Notes under the pieces: generated by a model
Told to the model about the DNA's origin: nothing
What the model saw: the letters and a program-made list of their open reading frames with translations, nothing else
Databases searched by the model: none
Shown here: positions 21,788 to 23,178 of the stretch, in pieces
Layout of the letters: every line of letters starts with the position of its first letter
Position numbering within the stretch: position 1 is the first letter of the stretch
Translations under genes and position numbers: made by a program
IMG/VR virus record: IMGVR_UViG_3300025141_000795
Location: 1 to 23,178 of that record
DNA: 23,178 nucleotides
Origin: a virus
Strand: one strand, 5' to 3'

Positions 21788-23178
21788 TCAGCCGCAGTAA
21801 ATATAACCATAAATGCCAGTAGCCTGTCCATTACCATCAAATGTAACATCTTCCATAGCCTTTCCTACCGTGTAACTACGCATAATATCATCTGACTGCT
21901 TCATTAAGAATCCTGGGGTTGTGCTCGTGCACAGCAAGTCACCAGCGGATACTTCGCCGCCTTCATTACACACTTTAAAGCCCGTCAGGTCTGTGGTCCC
22001 ATAATTGCTTTGGCGACTATCGCCCAGGGCGGCTAGTTTCCATAATGTCTGGAACTTTGCAGTAGGCACCCATTCCCCTCCGCTCTCTTCGGCCATATTA
22101 CACTGAATTCCCAGCGCGTCTGACGCAACTCGTGAAACTGTGGCATCATCAAGGGTTAAAGGCCACGCTTCATCGCCGGAACTGCCGGAGTTTTGCAGAT
22201 CGGACAACACACTATACCAAGCGATACCACTCACATTCTTCTGCATCGGCGAAGAAGAACGAACAATCTGACCATTTTCTAATACACAGCAATCGCCCAC
22301 TGTGATGTTCTCGTCATTACTATAATAGGGGTGTCCCTCCGTGAACAATCCCGCGGTGGTCTTCACACCGTTGAGGGTTGTAATGGTATTGGAAGCGCCG
22401 GATTCATAGATACGCATCACTTCGTTGCCGCCCACATCAATATTAAACCTTTCGCTGTTAGTAAATTTGTATTCTATAATTCCTTCGTCAATGTCTGAAC
22501 TGTCTCCGAAAAAAATCCGGGCGCGTGATCCTCCCGATAATAAGCTGATACCAGCATTGCCGCCAGACTCCACTACAACTTGAGAGTCAGCTGGGGCCCC
22601 TGCGGTGCTAGAGTCTCCATCGGTAACATGAAGTTCCTTGCCGGACCAGGGGGCGAAGCCTATACCTACCGAACTGCCGCTTACTATTAAAACGTCGTCG
22701 CCTACTACAAGATCTCCGGATCCTGAAATATCACCTATAACGGATAGTGCTTCGGACGGCGATGCGGTGCCGATGCCTACACGGCCGTCGGAGGTGACCA
22801 CAACCTTACTATCGGCGGCATTTGTGCCTAGGTGTAGTGCTGAGTCTGCGCCGGCCAATAGTTTTATCTCGCCACCCGAAGTCAAGTTAAACCCTCCGGT
22901 ACCCAGAGAATAGAACTCGGTACCGCTATTTCCTTGAACGTAAATCGTCGTCTGGGTGCTGGCGTTATTGGTGTTTAGGTACAAATCCGTTCCAAAAATA
23001 ATACCGCTAGAGCTGATGGCGCCATCGACGACCAGGGGGGTACCCGAGCCGGACACGTTTACGACTGCCCCAGACACCGCTAGAGTTAACTCTCCGCCGG
23101 CAACGAGGCCGATGGCGTCCTCGCTCCAGTCTATATAAGTATTTCCCTGGGCATCGTTTTGATTATAGATGTCGCCCC
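21788..23178 (-). CDS. Fibre-like virion structural protein, partial (5' end beyond right edge)
   Basis: A GTG at 23077 could start the frame, but the same frame stays open to the window edge (GDIYNQNDAQGNTYIDWSED, then LVAGGELTLAV), in the same repeat style as the rest; the gene is therefore cut at its 5' end, with 462 residues visible. Repeat units include GGELTL / GGEIKL, DIYNQN / TTIYVQ and VGIGTASPSEALSV / VGIGFAPWSGKELHV, the modular beta repeats of phage fibre and adhesin shafts. The C-terminal 190 residues form a Cys-containing domain (GDCCVLENG, IQCN, KVCNEGG, DLLCTS) that ends MKQSDDIMRSYTVGKAMEDV...YGYIYCG. I see no S74 chaperone motif. It may be a head fibre, tail fibre or whisker; its place before the scaffold gene does not decide this. 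Confidence 0.7.
   Translation of the reverse strand, partial: GDIYNQNDAQGNTYIDWSEDAIGLVAGGELTLAVSGAVVNVSGSGTPLVVDGAISSSGIIFGTDLYLNTNNASTQTTIYVQGNSGTEFYSLGTGGFNLTSGGEIKLLAGADSALHLGTNAADSKVVVTSDGRVGIGTASPSEALSVIGDISGSGDLVVGDDVLIVSGSSVGIGFAPWSGKELHVTDGDSSTAGAPADSQVVVESGGNAGISLLSGGSRARIFFGDSSDIDEGIIEYKFTNSERFNIDVGGNEVMRIYESGASNTITTLNGVKTTAGLFTEGHPYYSNDENITVGDCCVLENGQIVRSSSPMQKNVSGIAWYSVLSDLQNSGSSGDEAWPLTLDDATVSRVASDALGIQCNMAEESGGEWVPTAKFQTLWKLAALGDSRQSNYGTTDLTGFKVCNEGGEVSAGDLLCTSTTPGFLMKQSDDIMRSYTVGKAMEDVTFDGNGQATGIYGYIYCG

Noticed and set aside
21788-22400. Peptidase S74 intramolecular chaperone at the end of the fibre-like protein
   Set aside because: I could not find the usual S-D-x-R-x-K type motif or the catalytic Ser-Lys arrangement; the ending is a Cys-bearing domain of another kind.
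23075-23077. GTG at 23077 as the start of the fibre-like gene
   Set aside because: The frame is open to the window edge with the same repeat style, so the gene is more likely truncated.
1-23178. tRNA genes, CRISPR arrays, insertion sequences or attachment sites
   Set aside because: I saw no cloverleaf, regularly spaced repeats, transposase frame or terminal inverted repeats in a reading of both strands by eye.

Overview
The window is part of the late (virion structural) region of a tailed bacteriophage with a contractile tail, T4-like in the broad sense. Every supported gene lies on the minus strand, so the region is read from the right edge to the left. There is no sign of bacterial chromosome, tRNA, rRNA, insertion sequence or CRISPR. 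The S/G/T-rich inserts and the SGSG-type fibre repeats resemble marine myoviruses in style. The host cannot be named from this sequence.

Reading order (right to left): (1) a fibre-like structural gene cut by the right edge (21788-23178); (2) the head module, with prohead scaffold (gp22-like) and major capsid protein (gp23-like), closed by a strong hairpin terminator at 18649-18680; (3) neck and tail, with a 422-aa connector candidate, a gp15-like tail terminator, a 985-aa tail sheath and the tail tube; (4) tail assembly, with a 289-aa gp26/PF12322-type protein, a startless overlapping frame that probably joins it by programmed frameshifting, a 106-aa unknown and the 846-aa tape measure; (5) baseplate, with a gpU/gp48-54-like tube or initiator protein, a LysM protein (gp53/gpX type), a 1265-aa hub-like protein and a 527-aa unknown; (6) three non-structural genes joined by short spacing and ATGA overlaps: a compact family A DNA polymerase without exonuclease, an all-alpha MazG-type NTP pyrophosphohydrolase, and a tubulin/FtsZ-like protein cut by the left edge.

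The genes are nearly gapless. The five gaps with real leaders (before the scaffold, the 422-aa gene, sheath, tube and 106-aa gene) each carry the same sense-strand heptamer CTATTTA, 25-45 nt before the start codon. It is probably a late promoter or leader element. Two of these copies sit directly after hairpins.

The most interesting items are the FtsZ/tubulin-like gene at the left edge, the A7/T7 slip site that would make a gpG/gpGT-type chaperone pair, the compact polymerase with an altered motif C, and the recurring CTATTTA leader motif. No stretch above about 100 bases lacks a gene.
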